This document shows positions 44,821-53,723 of a stretch of DNA of 64,000 nucleotides, piece by piece. The stretch is from contig UBMU01000020.1 in assembly GCA_900466605.1 (NCBI GenBank), positions 36,868 to 100,867 on the forward strand, given 5' to 3'. The notes beneath the pieces are model-generated. The model was not told the DNA's origin, searched no databases, and saw only the letters and a list, made by a program, of their open reading frames with translations. Numbering within the stretch: the stretch's first letter is position 1; each line of letters opens with the position of its first letter. The stretch is from Hyphomicrobiales bacterium (GTDB lineage Bacteria > Pseudomonadota > Alphaproteobacteria > Rhizobiales > Rhizobiaceae). The translations under genes were made by a program, and so were the position numbers.

Positions 44821-46140
44821 CTATTTGGAGCGCATGGCCCTGAAGCCGGCCCTGATCTCTTCGCTGAAGAGGTCCGGCTCTTCCCAGGCGGCGAAGTGAC
44901 CGCCTTTCGAAACCGAGTTGTAGTAGACGAGCTGCGGATAGGCCTCTGAAAGCCACTTCCTCGGCGGCCTGTAGACTTCTCCCGGAAAAACACTGACGGC
45001 AACGGGAACCTTGACGGCAGTGAGCTTTGCACCCGCCTTGACGTTCTCCCAGTAGATGCGCCCGCTCGATGGGCCTGTATTGGTTAGCCAGTAGAGCGTG
45101 ATGTTGTCGAGGATATCGTCTTTGCTCAGGGCCTGTTCGGGGTCGCCGCGGGTGAGCACCCAATCGCCGATCTTGTCATAGAGCCAGGCCGCCAGAGCGA
45201 CCGGAGAATCCGCAAGCCCGTAGCCGACGGTCTCCGGGCGCGTGCTGAGGATCGCGGCGTAGCCGAAACCGTTGTTCAGGAAGTCGCGGACCTCGTCGAA
45301 GACCTTTTTCTCGTCGGCCGACAGTTCATCAGGAGCCGCTCCTCCGTTCCTGAGCGCCTTCGCGGCGTCTGCAGGAAGCGTGGTGGCGCGCTCAATTCTG
45401 TTCACGTGGATGCCGAGCAATCCTTCCGGGGCCTGACGCCCGAGGGCATCGCTGATAATCGCGCCCCAGTCGCCGCCTTGGGAGACGTAGCGATCATAGC
45501 CAACACGCTTCATCAGCGTGTCCCATGCCATTGCGATCCGCTGCACGTCCCAACCTGTTGTCGTCGGCTTCTGGGAAAAGCCAAAGCCGGGGATGGACGG
45601 AATCACTAGGTGGAACGCGTCTTCGGCTTTGCCGCCATGGGCGGTGGGGTCTGTCAGCGGCCCGATAACGTCCAGCAGTTCGAAGACAGAACCCGGCCAG
45701 CCATGGGTCATGATCAGGGGCAGCGCGTCCTCATGGCGCGAGCGTACGTGGATGAAGTGGATGTCCAGTCCGTCGATATTAGTCAGGAACTGCGGGAAGG
45801 CATTGAGCTTGCGTTCCGCCTTGCGCCAATCATAGGTGGACTTCCAGTATTCCACGAGATCCATCAGCTTCTGCGGTTCGACACCCTGGGAACGGTCGGT
45901 TACGGTCTCGCCGTCCGGCCAGCGCGTTGCCGTGAGGCGTCGTCTCAAATCGACAAGCGCCGCCTCGGGGATATCGGCCTTGAACGGCCGGATGTCACCC
46001 GTGCCTGTCGTTGATTTGAGCTTATCTGCTGCGGCAGCGGTCATCGGCAGGATCGCTGCGGAGACGCCGATCGCCACGCCGCCAAACAGAAACGCGCGTC
46101 GCGAGACCTGCCCGTTTTCGCTTTTGTTTGCCTGTGTCAT
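44821..46140 (-). CDS. exported epoxide hydrolase-like alpha/beta hydrolase with Tat signal
   Basis: A 439-residue protein with a twin-arginine signal (VSRRAFLFGGVAIG, cleavage near residue 38). An epoxide-hydrolase N-terminal domain (about 50-160) comes next, then an alpha/beta-hydrolase core. The oxyanion motif THGWPGSVFE and nucleophile elbow QGGDWGAI (Asp) are present, and a His lies near the end (KGGHFAAWEEP). Family enzymes (microsomal EH-like) open epoxides by an Asp-ester intermediate. Periplasmic export of a folded hydrolase suggests detoxification or use of external compounds. A cupin gene lies 31 bases upstream on the same strand; they may be co-transcribed. Confidence 0.9.
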   Translation of the reverse strand: MTQANKSENGQVSRRAFLFGGVAIGVSAAILPMTAAAADKLKSTTGTGDIRPFKADIPEAALVDLRRRLTATRWPDGETVTDRSQGVEPQKLMDLVEYWKSTYDWRKAERKLNAFPQFLTNIDGLDIHFIHVRSRHEDALPLIMTHGWPGSVFELLDVIGPLTDPTAHGGKAEDAFHLVIPSIPGFGFSQKPTTTGWDVQRIAMAWDTLMKRVGYDRYVSQGGDWGAIISDALGRQAPEGLLGIHVNRIERATTLPADAAKALRNGGAAPDELSADEKKVFDEVRDFLNNGFGYAAILSTRPETVGYGLADSPVALAAWLYDKIGDWVLTRGDPEQALSKDDILDNITLYWLTNTGPSSGRIYWENVKAGAKLTAVKVPVAVSVFPGEVYRPPRKWLSEAYPQLVYYNSVSKGGHFAAWEEPDLFSEEIRAGFRAMRSK

Positions 46141-46171
46141 GTCACAATTCCTTGTCGGAGATGGTGGATGC

Positions 46172-46567
46172 TCATTGTACCGGTTCGACTAGGGCGCTTC
46201 CCTTAGTGACGATGTACGTGGCGAGTTCGGAGGCCTTCTCGCCACCGACATTGCGAGCCGAATGGGCGACACCGTAAGGGATGAAGAGAGACTGGCCCGC
46301 GGTGAGGGTGATGGCCTTGCGACCCTCGAGTTTGTATTCGAGGGTACCCTCCAGGACGTACGCGATCTCCTCGCCAGGATGGCGATGATTGACGGCAAAG
46401 GCGCCGGGATCGAAGTCGACGCGCACCTGGAGGGATTCCTTTCCGGAGACGACGATGTCGTTTTTCACGAGGTCGGTGCGCTTGATGCCTGGCTGCTGAG
46501 CCGATGCGCCATTTATCGCCAGGAGACTGAGCAACACGGCGGCGGATGCGATAGAGAGGATTTTCAT
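46172..46567 (-). CDS. exported cupin-domain protein
   Basis: A 131-residue protein with a signal peptide (residues 1-23, ending ASA-QQ) and a single cupin barrel. It has the metal-binding motif 1 (NHRHPGEEIAYVLEG) and motif 2 (IPYGVAHSARNVG), giving two His, one Glu and one more His for a metal. Small secreted cupins may act as isomerases, dioxygenases or binding proteins; the function is open. The start at 46567 is chosen for the signal peptide. It lies between a VOC gene and the Tat-exported hydrolase on the same strand. Confidence 0.85.
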   Translation of the reverse strand: MKILSIASAAVLLSLLAINGASAQQPGIKRTDLVKNDIVVSGKESLQVRVDFDPGAFAVNHRHPGEEIAYVLEGTLEYKLEGRKAITLTAGQSLFIPYGVAHSARNVGGEKASELATYIVTKGSALVEPVQ

Positions 46568-46634
46568 TGCTTTTACCTTCTGGTCGAGGGGAGCGCTTTC
46601 GAGCACTGCCCTCGACCCCTTGTTCATCGGGATG

Positions 46635-47075
46635 TCAGACCTCGTCAGGCCCGGCGCGGAATACGAGGAACTTGTTGCCTTCCGGATCACGGAAATAGGC
46701 GCAGTATGGCCCGTCGCCATTCGCTCCCCGCGGGCCAGGGGCGCCTTCGTCGGAGCCGCCGGCTTCCAATGCCGTGGCGTGGGCGAGGTCCACCTGCGTT
46801 CGTGAACGGGCTTCGAACGCGATCATATTTCCGTTGCCTACAGCGGCCTCTTCGCCATTGAAGGGCTTGGTCACGCCGAATTCCAGGGTGCGATGCCCGT
46901 AATACACAGCCCGACCGGGTTGCTCGAGCACGCGGCCGATCCCAAAGACTGCAAGCAGCTTGTCATAGTAGGCGACGGCGGCATCCAGGTCGTTCGTGCC
47001 GACTGTCGAATGACCCGAAAGCCCTCTGACCTTCTCCGGCGCCTCTTTATACTGGCGGGTTGCTACATGGTTCAT
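46635..47075 (-). CDS. VOC family (glyoxalase/bleomycin-resistance-like) protein
   Basis: A 146-residue cytosolic protein with the paired beta-alpha-beta3 VOC fold: HSTVGTNDLDAAVAYYDKLLAVFG at the start and AYFRDPEGNKFLVFRAG at the end. A His near residue 23 and a Glu near EFGVTKP are possible metal ligands. The second of two nearby ATG codons (47075) is chosen because AAGGAAG is seven bases upstream. Members isomerise, ring-cleave or sequester small toxic compounds; the substrate is not known. It heads a likely three-gene unit with the cupin and hydrolase. Confidence 0.85.
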   Translation of the reverse strand: MNHVATRQYKEAPEKVRGLSGHSTVGTNDLDAAVAYYDKLLAVFGIGRVLEQPGRAVYYGHRTLEFGVTKPFNGEEAAVGNGNMIAFEARSRTQVDLAHATALEAGGSDEGAPGPRGANGDGPYCAYFRDPEGNKFLVFRAGPDEV

Positions 47076-47442
47076 GTTCATCTTCCTTTGATGGCGGGCG
47101 ATCGAGTTCCCCCGCTCGGGTTGGACGCGGATCGCGTTTCGACCAGCGATCCGTGAATGGGGAGAATCTACGAACGGTACCTGGCGGGCGGTACTGAGCG
47201 AAATTGAGAGCCATCCTCTCGCTCCGGCGAAGGGATCGATCGCGGCGCAGCAGAGATTGGTGACAGGCGCCCGTGAAGTTGCGACATGGCGTTGGATCGC
47301 TTCACAATGAAGGCAGGCCATCGGGTCACCTTTTGGCACCCGCTCGCTTCAAGAGGATCCCTCTCGGATTTTCCAACTACCGGCCGCCAGCACGATATTC
47401 GATCTTCTCGGTACATCCAACACGACCGAAAGGACGGCTGCC
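47076..47442. other. divergent intergenic region between VOC unit and alpha/beta hydrolase
   Basis: A 367-base gap with promoters for both directions expected. I see no coding frame with convincing character and no strong inverted repeat. It may bind the LysR regulator encoded about 1 kb to the right. Confidence 0.4.
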
Positions 47443-48399
47443 ATGCCTATCTCACCATTTAAAACCCTTGTCGCTGCGGCCGCCGTGGTATCGATGCCGA
47501 CGGTGGGCGGACAGGCCGAGACGGGCGCCTTGCGGGCGGAGCCGAAGATCGACTTCATCAAGATCGATGAGCATATCACGCTCCGCCGGATGATCTCCCA
47601 TGCCGATGATCCCAAGGGCACGGTTCTTTTCCTGCATGGTTTTCCGGAGACCTTGGCCGTCTGGAAAGAAATCTCGCGTACGCTGGGCAAGGAATATGAG
47701 GTGCACGCCTTCGACTGGCCTGGCTATGGCCAGTCTTCTCGCCCCTCGCCGGACAAGTTCTCCTACTCTCCGAAGGACTACGCCGAGGTTCTGAAGGTCT
47801 ACATCGAAAAGGCAGGCATCGATCAATCGACCTTGATCATTTATGCCTCGGACATCGGTGGGCTTCCCGCTCTCCTCCTCGCCTTGGACGAACCCGCGGT
47901 CGCAAAGAAGATCATTGTCGGCGACTTCGCCCCCTTCAACAGGCCACAGTACATGTACGAGAGCCTGCAGAACCTCAAGGCGGAGCCGACGGCCACCCCA
48001 ACACGAGCCTACATGAACAAGACCAGTGACGAGATCCTGCAAAACGTGCATCGGCGAGGGCTCTCGAAGGAAGCGCAATACGATCTTCCCTCCGACGTGC
48101 AGGAGGATATGAAGCACTCGTGGACGCTTGACGGCCTGACGACCGCCGATGCCTTTGCCTTCTACTATTCATATTTCAATCGGGATGAAGACTATCTCGA
48201 GGCCAATCTCGGCAAGCTCAGGACGCCGGTGAAGGTGATATGGGGCGACAAAGACATCTACATCACGAAGGAAATGGGCCGTGAGTTCGCGGATCGTACA
48301 GGTTCGGAGTTCGAAATCCTGCAAGGGATCGGGCACTTTCCGCATCTGCAAGATCCGGCATGGACCGTTGAAGAGGTCAGGGCTGCGTTTTCAAGCTAG
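47443..48399 (+). CDS. exported alpha/beta hydrolase, haloalkane dehalogenase/epoxide hydrolase-like
   Basis: A 318-residue protein with a signal peptide (residues 1-26, ending GGQA-ET). The oxyanion motif is FLHGFPET, and the nucleophile elbow IYASDIGGLPALLLA has Asp in place of Ser, as in epoxide hydrolases and dehalogenases. Further features are the acid region IWGDKDIYIT and the catalytic His in GIGHFPHLQDP. So it is likely an ether- or halide-bond hydrolase working outside the cytoplasm. Its stop codon overlaps that of the convergent LysR gene. Confidence 0.88.
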   Translation: MPISPFKTLVAAAAVVSMPTVGGQAETGALRAEPKIDFIKIDEHITLRRMISHADDPKGTVLFLHGFPETLAVWKEISRTLGKEYEVHAFDWPGYGQSSRPSPDKFSYSPKDYAEVLKVYIEKAGIDQSTLIIYASDIGGLPALLLALDEPAVAKKIIVGDFAPFNRPQYMYESLQNLKAEPTATPTRAYMNKTSDEILQNVHRRGLSKEAQYDLPSDVQEDMKHSWTLDGLTTADAFAFYYSYFNRDEDYLEANLGKLRTPVKVIWGDKDIYITKEMGREFADRTGSEFEILQGIGHFPHLQDPAWTVEEVRAAFSS

Positions 48400-49304
48400 A
48401 CGTCCATGGCATCGCCTCGCGCTGAGACGGCACGAAGCCGTGGTAGGGCCCAGTCGATGAACGAGCGTACTTTCAGCGTAAGTAAGCCTTGGCGGGGGTA
48501 GACGATGTGAATCGGCCTGACAGCGCCGTCGAAACGCTGCAAAACGGGCACGAGGGAACCGGAAGCCAGTTCGTCGGGAATTTGATAGTCGAACAGGCGG
48601 GCGATGCCTGCCCCGCCGACGGCTGCTGCCACGCAGTTGGCTGCGGTGTTTACCTCAAGGCGGTTTCGCGGAATCGCTTCGACAGGTTGGCCGTCGACGT
48701 CGAACGTCCAGAAGAACGCCCGCTTGTTGAAGTGAATTCCATCGTGACGTGCCAGGTCACCTGGGTGCTCCGGCACTCCTCGGCGCTGCAGATATGCTGG
48801 GCTGGCACAGGTCAAAAGGCGGAACTCACCCGCCTTGACGGCGTGGAGCGAGCTGTCTGCAAGATCGCCCAACCGGATTGCGATATCCACCTGCTCGTCC
48901 ACCAGATGCACCGTCCTGTCGAGCGACAGCAGGTTGAGCGACACCTCCGGGTATTTTTCCATGTAGCTGAGGACGATCGGCAGGACGCGGCGGGCACCGA
49001 ACTCCACCGGCATGGTGATCGTCAGCGTGCCCCGTGGGGTTTGGTATTCGCCGGAGGCCCGCCGCTCTGTTTCCTCCAGGTCCACCATGATCCTGCGCGC
49101 CGCCTCGACATATTCCCTCCCGGCGTCGGTGAGCTGGAGGTTCCGGCTGGTGCGCACGATCAGATTTGCGCCGAGGTGCCGTTCGAGCTCGGCGACCTTG
49201 CGGCTGACGCTGGGCAGCGGAGCATTCAGCTTCCTGCTGCCTGCCGAGATGCTCCCGGCGTCGACGACTGCCAGCAACATCCTCATTGCTTCGAGACGAT
49301 CCAT
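48396..49304 (-). CDS. LysR family transcriptional regulator
   Basis: A 302-residue regulator: N-terminal winged helix (residues 1-60, MRMLLAVVDAGSISAGSRKLNAPLPSVSRKVAELE), a linker helix, and a two-lobed effector domain (about 90-295). It is like the PecT/DsdC-type repressors that often control nearby stress or catabolic genes. The stop codon TAG lies within the same CTAG as the stop of the convergent hydrolase gene. Probable targets are the hydrolase/cupin/VOC set on the left or the DUF1254 gene on the right, from which it is divergent. Confidence 0.92.
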   Translation of the reverse strand: MDRLEAMRMLLAVVDAGSISAGSRKLNAPLPSVSRKVAELERHLGANLIVRTSRNLQLTDAGREYVEAARRIMVDLEETERRASGEYQTPRGTLTITMPVEFGARRVLPIVLSYMEKYPEVSLNLLSLDRTVHLVDEQVDIAIRLGDLADSSLHAVKAGEFRLLTCASPAYLQRRGVPEHPGDLARHDGIHFNKRAFFWTFDVDGQPVEAIPRNRLEVNTAANCVAAAVGGAGIARLFDYQIPDELASGSLVPVLQRFDGAVRPIHIVYPRQGLLTLKVRSFIDWALPRLRAVSARGDAMDV

Positions 49305-49638
49305 ACAAACCTGCCTTCGACATTTCCGAAGATGCCTGGAGGTATTTCCTACTGAAACTGGGCTTGCGTCAATCGATAGGCGGATAGCCGCACCTCACCC
49401 CCGTGTTTCCATGCGCGGTGGCGCAGGTCAGGGCCACATTCCTTAGATGACAATGTCTGCTTATGGCGCAAAGCCGTCTGCCTATAACCACTGTCAATCT
49501 AGAGCAGCCATCGGAATCGCAAAAGACGCAGAAGTTTACCGTAACGTACTTCCATTGGTGTCTCCAAAGGCAGCATGTCCATATCGTCGTCAGTACGATT
49601 ATCGACATGAAACTCTGCGTTCGAGGGAGGACGATCTG
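49305..49638. other. divergent intergenic region between LysR and DUF1254 genes
   Basis: A 334-base gap with the promoters of both genes. Several T-N11-A patterns can be found, as in any such stretch, so no LysR site is assigned. In-frame codons upstream of the DUF1254 start lack coding character. Confidence 0.4.
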
Positions 49639-51111
49639 ATGTCGGATAAGTGGATTTACATGGCTTCCGTTTTCGTCCCTTTGTTTGTCGGAGCAACAGC
49701 AGCTCGCGCAGCAGATGATCCAATACCTATCTCTCCAGGTTTCCAGACGGCGATGCCCTCCGCCCCCGATACCCGCGTCAAAATTACGGAAGAGTACGCC
49801 CGTCATGTTGGCAAGGACACCTACTTCTGGGTCTGGCCAATGGCGAATATCTACAATCGACGACTGTCGTTCAAAGACGTACCGGAACCGATGTTATCGG
49901 GTCCTGCGCCGATCGCACCGCTGAACACTATCGCCATGTTGACGGACTATGTCGCTCCGGAAGAGAGGCTGGTCGCCTGTCCGAACCAAGACGTGGTATA
50001 CGGAGCAGGTGCTTTTGCTCTAGACATCGAACCCGTCGTCGTTCAGGTGCCAGACTTCGGTGGTCGCTTCTGGGTCTATCAGATGGTTGACCTAAGAACC
50101 GATAGCTTCGTCCAGCTCGGCAAGATGTATGCCACGACACCAGGCTTCTATCTCCTCGTCGGTCCAAACTGGAAAGGCGACGTGCCGAAGGGCATAACCA
50201 AGGTGTTCAGGTCACCGACCAATACCGGCTTCATGGCCCCCCGCATCTTCCAGGACGACACTCCAACGGACAAGAAGGCGATTCAGTCTGTCCTGCGGCA
50301 GGTGATGGCCTATCCGCTTTCAAAGTTCGGCGGAGCAATGAAAAGCATGGACTGGGCCAAGATGAAGGTCTTGCCTGAGCCGGAGGGCGGCGCGGCTGAG
50401 TCCCGGTTCGTTTTTCCTGAGAAGCTGTTCGATCAACTCCCGGCCATTCTTGCCGACGCACCGCCCTTGCCTGGTGAGGAGGCTAGATATGCTCAGGTGA
50501 TGGCCGTTGTCGCGGCATCGGAAAATGATGCAAAGCTGAAGGCAGCCCTGATTGAAGGCGCGAAGGAAGCCGAAGAACAACTTGTGACGCCCCTTTTCCA
50601 GTTTCGGAATTACGGCCAGCAACTACCGCACAATTGGAGCACGATCTCCAACGAAGCCGAGTTCGGAACCGACTATTTCACCCGCACTGCGGTAGCGAAA
50701 TCCAACATCCTGGTGAATTCGCCGAACGAAACAAAATATTTCTATCAGGACCTTGATTCATCCGGCGCGCGGTTGAACGGCAAGAGTGGGTACACCGTCA
50801 CATTCGCTAAGGACCAAACTCCGCCTGTAAACGGCTTCTGGTCACTCACCCTCTACAACGAGCACCATTTCTTCAACCCCAACGAACTGAAGCGCTACTC
50901 GCTTGGAACGAAGAACAAGAATCTTCGCTACAACGGGGACGGGTCGCTGACGATCTATGTCCAGCCCACCTCCCCGGGCAAAGACAAGGAGGCGAACTGG
51001 CTGCCTTCTCCCCTGAACAGCGATTTCTCGCTGTATGTCAGGGCGTATTGGCCAAAGTCTGAGATTACCGAAGGTTCGTGGACACCGCCCGCAGTCAGCC
51101 GAACGCAATGA
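49639..51111 (+). CDS. exported DUF1254/DUF1214 protein
   Basis: A 490-residue protein with signal peptide (residues 1-25, ending ARA-AD). The DUF1254 domain covers about residues 55-190 (MANIYNRRLSFKD, CPNQDVVYGAGAFAL, FWVYQMVD). The DUF1214 domain covers about 360-470 (GYTVTFAKDQTPPVNGFWSLTLYNEHHFF, LTIYVQPTSPG). The pair is common in proteobacteria, usually periplasmic, and its biochemical role is not settled; a binding or envelope function is guessed. GGGAGGACGATCTG supports this start. It is divergent from the LysR gene. Confidence 0.88.
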   Translation: MSDKWIYMASVFVPLFVGATAARAADDPIPISPGFQTAMPSAPDTRVKITEEYARHVGKDTYFWVWPMANIYNRRLSFKDVPEPMLSGPAPIAPLNTIAMLTDYVAPEERLVACPNQDVVYGAGAFALDIEPVVVQVPDFGGRFWVYQMVDLRTDSFVQLGKMYATTPGFYLLVGPNWKGDVPKGITKVFRSPTNTGFMAPRIFQDDTPTDKKAIQSVLRQVMAYPLSKFGGAMKSMDWAKMKVLPEPEGGAAESRFVFPEKLFDQLPAILADAPPLPGEEARYAQVMAVVAASENDAKLKAALIEGAKEAEEQLVTPLFQFRNYGQQLPHNWSTISNEAEFGTDYFTRTAVAKSNILVNSPNETKYFYQDLDSSGARLNGKSGYTVTFAKDQTPPVNGFWSLTLYNEHHFFNPNELKRYSLGTKNKNLRYNGDGSLTIYVQPTSPGKDKEANWLPSPLNSDFSLYVRAYWPKSEITEGSWTPPAVSRTQ

Positions 51112-51599
51112 TTTTGATTAGCGGCCCCCGGCGGAAGACAATTGGCTGCAATGAGCAGCGACGACGACGCTGTTGGCGCGAAGCTGCATGAATGCGTCAC
51201 CCACGCTCCGGCCAGTGAGAGCGTGGGGGCAATTGCGTCCCGAAGTCCTTTCAGATCGAGCTGCTTCAGCCCTTCTCGAAATCGAAGAAGCTGTTGTGCT
51301 GTTTCCGCGACGCCGGTCTCAAATTGCCGACGGGAACAAGCCAGTGATCTTGACGGCTAAGCGATGAACCTGACGCCAAAGACGTCAGGAAACGCTCCTT
51401 TCTCAACTATCCTCGCCGCTGCCGGTGCTTGGCAAATATGGGGAAGAAATACCTTCCGACGGTCAGCTAAAGGTTATCGCGCGCAACGTCCGGTGCTCGC
51501 TCCGCGTTTCGAAAACGCCCGTGAACTGTATAGCCACGCGTGACTCTACCACTAATATATGCGATACATCTAATGTACTCTATCAGAGGGGGAGTAGAG
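51112..51599. other. intergenic region without recognised genes
   Basis: A 488-base gap. A short in-frame stretch around 51173-51367 reads as protein-like near its end but has no ribosome site and matches nothing I recognise. An 8-bp hairpin at 51200-51227 lacks a T-run. The right end is AT-rich and probably carries the promoter of the next gene. Confidence 0.4.
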
Positions 51600-52124
51600 A
51601 TGCGGAACCTGTTCGTTGCGGCGCTGGGATTGGCAGCGCCTTTTTTCCTATGGAACTATCCGGCAAGTGCTGACGAGTGTGAGATTAAAGTCACGCCAGA
51701 ACTGCTAAACCCCGAAAGTCGGAGCCAAAACACTGATCTGGGGAAAGCGATTGTGTGCGTGGCCCTACCGATCACCGAAAATGCCAGTACTGGCAAACCG
51801 TCGCCTGACGATGCCGCCGCAGCAAAGGCAATCGTAATCCTTGCAAATAAAATCATCGGGAACGGCTCGCCCGTTGCGTCAAAAACCCCAAAACTATTGA
51901 CCCCTGCCCCGGCAAAGACTGCCTCCATGGCAAGTACAACGTCCACCGCCTCAGGTGGCGCCTCTCGCCAGAAAAGGGTCGCATCGGATCAAACCTTATC
52001 ACTAGCGACGATGATCAAATGCCGCGCACTTGCCTTAGCCGGCGACAAACCGGCTTCATGCGCGTCCGCCGATTGGAGCAAGAACGAGGTTATAGTGGCA
52101 GGCATAATTATTGGGAATGGCTAA
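51600..52124 (+). CDS. exported protein of unknown function with Ala/Ser/Thr-rich linker
   Basis: A 174-residue protein with signal peptide (residues 1-24, ending ASA-DE). An N-terminal part carries two cysteines (ECEIKVT, AIVCVAL). Residues about 95-125 are Ala/Ser/Thr/Lys-rich and probably disordered, and a C-terminal part has two more cysteines (IKCRALALAGDKPASCAS). I do not recognise it. GGGGGAG precedes the ATG at 51600. The signal peptide, linker and disulfide pattern suggest a periplasmic protein. Confidence 0.6.
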   Translation: MRNLFVAALGLAAPFFLWNYPASADECEIKVTPELLNPESRSQNTDLGKAIVCVALPITENASTGKPSPDDAAAAKAIVILANKIIGNGSPVASKTPKLLTPAPAKTASMASTTSTASGGASRQKRVASDQTLSLATMIKCRALALAGDKPASCASADWSKNEVIVAGIIIGNG

Positions 52125-52385
52125 ACCCGGATCGAAGCATAAAAGCCTCAGGTGGAGAACGTCGCTCCCATCGCAGATCTGGGATGGCCAAGTCCCAGGC
52201 ATGCGTACAGCAGCTCGAAACGAAAGGGAGGCAATTGGACTGCAAAGAGAAGCGTGACCCGCGTGAACGATCGGGCCGTCAACGATCACCACAAGGAGCT
52301 GGGCCAAAGTGGCCGATCAGAGAAGCGGTCATTGGCGTGGCGTTACCCACACCTCAGCAGCAAGGCCATTCGGGTTGAGTGGCAT

Positions 52386-53297
52386 TCATAGAGCCGAGAC
52401 CCGGTTGCGACCGGCCCGTTTCGACTGATACAGGCCCTGATCAGCGCGTTTCAGTATGTCGCTGGAAAAGCGATCCGGCGGGCCGAATTCGCTAACGCCT
52501 CCGCTGATCGTGAATTCGTGACGCAAGGTTTCCCCGAGAACGATTGGAACATGCTTGCGCAGTCCCTCTGCAATATCCAGCGCATCACGACGGTGGGTAC
52601 CAGGCATCACCACCACGAATTCGTCACCGCCGAAACGGGCGATCACATCACTTTGGCGCAGATGCTGACGGCATACGCGTGCTACTTCCACAAGGGCCGC
52701 GTCGCCTGCATGATGCCCCATCTCGTCGTTGAGCCGTTTGAAATTGTCGAGATCGAAGACTAGCACCGAAGTCTGAGCCCTTTCTCGTTCAAAGACTGCC
52801 AGTCGTTCATCCAAGGTCTCGATCAGCTTGCGGCGGTTGTATAGCCCCGTCAGGGCGTCCGTTTCGCTCAGTCGGCGCAGCTTCGCCTGAACCTCGTTCT
52901 TGTCGGTGATATTGCTCGCCACCCAGACAACTGCAGCCTCGCCATCGACCTCAAAACTCAGCGACTGAACACGGCCTTCGAACCAGATGGAATGACTAGG
53001 GCCGTCCCCGGCTCCCTTCACATCACTGCCGCTGAGTTCGTATTCGACGATATGAAGTACGCCGCTTTCCAGGGCTCTTTCAATTTCGGCAGCGAACCAC
53101 CGTGCCTTCTCCTCTTTCAGCACGTCAAACATGCTACGCCCTATAAGGCCGCTACCGTCATGATAGTGTCGAAGGTCTTTCCCTCCGAAGATAGCAGCAT
53201 AACGGCCACTGCGAGTGAGGATGAATGCAGGGTCTGGAAGGGAGGAAAGGATCGAAGTCAATTGCTGCTGCGTAAACAAGAAATCACTGTCCCACAT
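52386..53297 (-). CDS. diguanylate cyclase with N-terminal PAS domain
   Basis: A 303-residue cytosolic protein: PAS-like domain (about 10-130, LPDPAFILTRSGRYAAIFGGKDL) and GGDEF domain (about 140-300). The active site reads RFGGDEFVVVMPG, with substrate-binding DFDNFKRLND upstream. An inhibitory I-site RQSD sits five residues before GGDEF. So it should make cyclic di-GMP from GTP and be product-inhibited. There are no membrane segments, so the signal is sensed inside the cell. It is flanked by gaps and appears monocistronic. Confidence 0.94.
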   Translation of the reverse strand: MWDSDFLFTQQQLTSILSSLPDPAFILTRSGRYAAIFGGKDLRHYHDGSGLIGRSMFDVLKEEKARWFAAEIERALESGVLHIVEYELSGSDVKGAGDGPSHSIWFEGRVQSLSFEVDGEAAVVWVASNITDKNEVQAKLRRLSETDALTGLYNRRKLIETLDERLAVFERERAQTSVLVFDLDNFKRLNDEMGHHAGDAALVEVARVCRQHLRQSDVIARFGGDEFVVVMPGTHRRDALDIAEGLRKHVPIVLGETLRHEFTISGGVSEFGPPDRFSSDILKRADQGLYQSKRAGRNRVSAL

Positions 53298-53723
53298 TAC
53301 CTAACGACACGGCCCACCACATAAAACCGCCCGCTAGGCGCTCGCGCGCGGCGCGTATTTCATTTGCAATTCAGCCTTCTAGTCCCGCCAAGTTGCCACA
53401 ACAGCATTTCATTTTTCTAAATGCACAATTGGGGGGACGCGGAAGGCATTCTCGACTGTCCTCGACCTCATTGCCGCTTTGCTCGCGGCAGATTGCGGCT
53501 CCAAAGCGGACATGAGCGGCCGCTTCCTAGCATCAAAGGGCCAATCGCCTCTTTCGTCTGGACTCGTTGCGGCAACGCGCATTCGTATTTTTTTGAGCAA
53601 TACTCAGACGGCGAGGCAGGTCGTGGAGCGAGACTACGAAATTGCCGTTGCAAATCGTTCGCAACTGTTCGGCGGAGTGGAGCGGGTATATAATTTTGCG
53701 CCAAATTAGCCTGGGAGGGACCG
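53298..53723. other. intergenic region upstream of the ankyrin-cytochrome gene
   Basis: A 426-base gap between divergent genes. Nothing in it looks like a gene. The ribosome site GGGAGGGACCG of the ankyrin-cytochrome gene lies at its right end, and an AT-rich TATAAT-like stretch (53689-53706) may be the -10 region. Confidence 0.45.

Noticed and set aside
51200..51227. Hairpin after the DUF1254/DUF1214 gene
   Set aside because: An 8-bp stem with a 12-base loop and no T-run, 89 bases past the stop; not convincing as a terminator.
51173..51367. Short plus-strand frame with a protein-like end
   Set aside because: No ribosome site, no family recognised; too weak to call a gene or a remnant.
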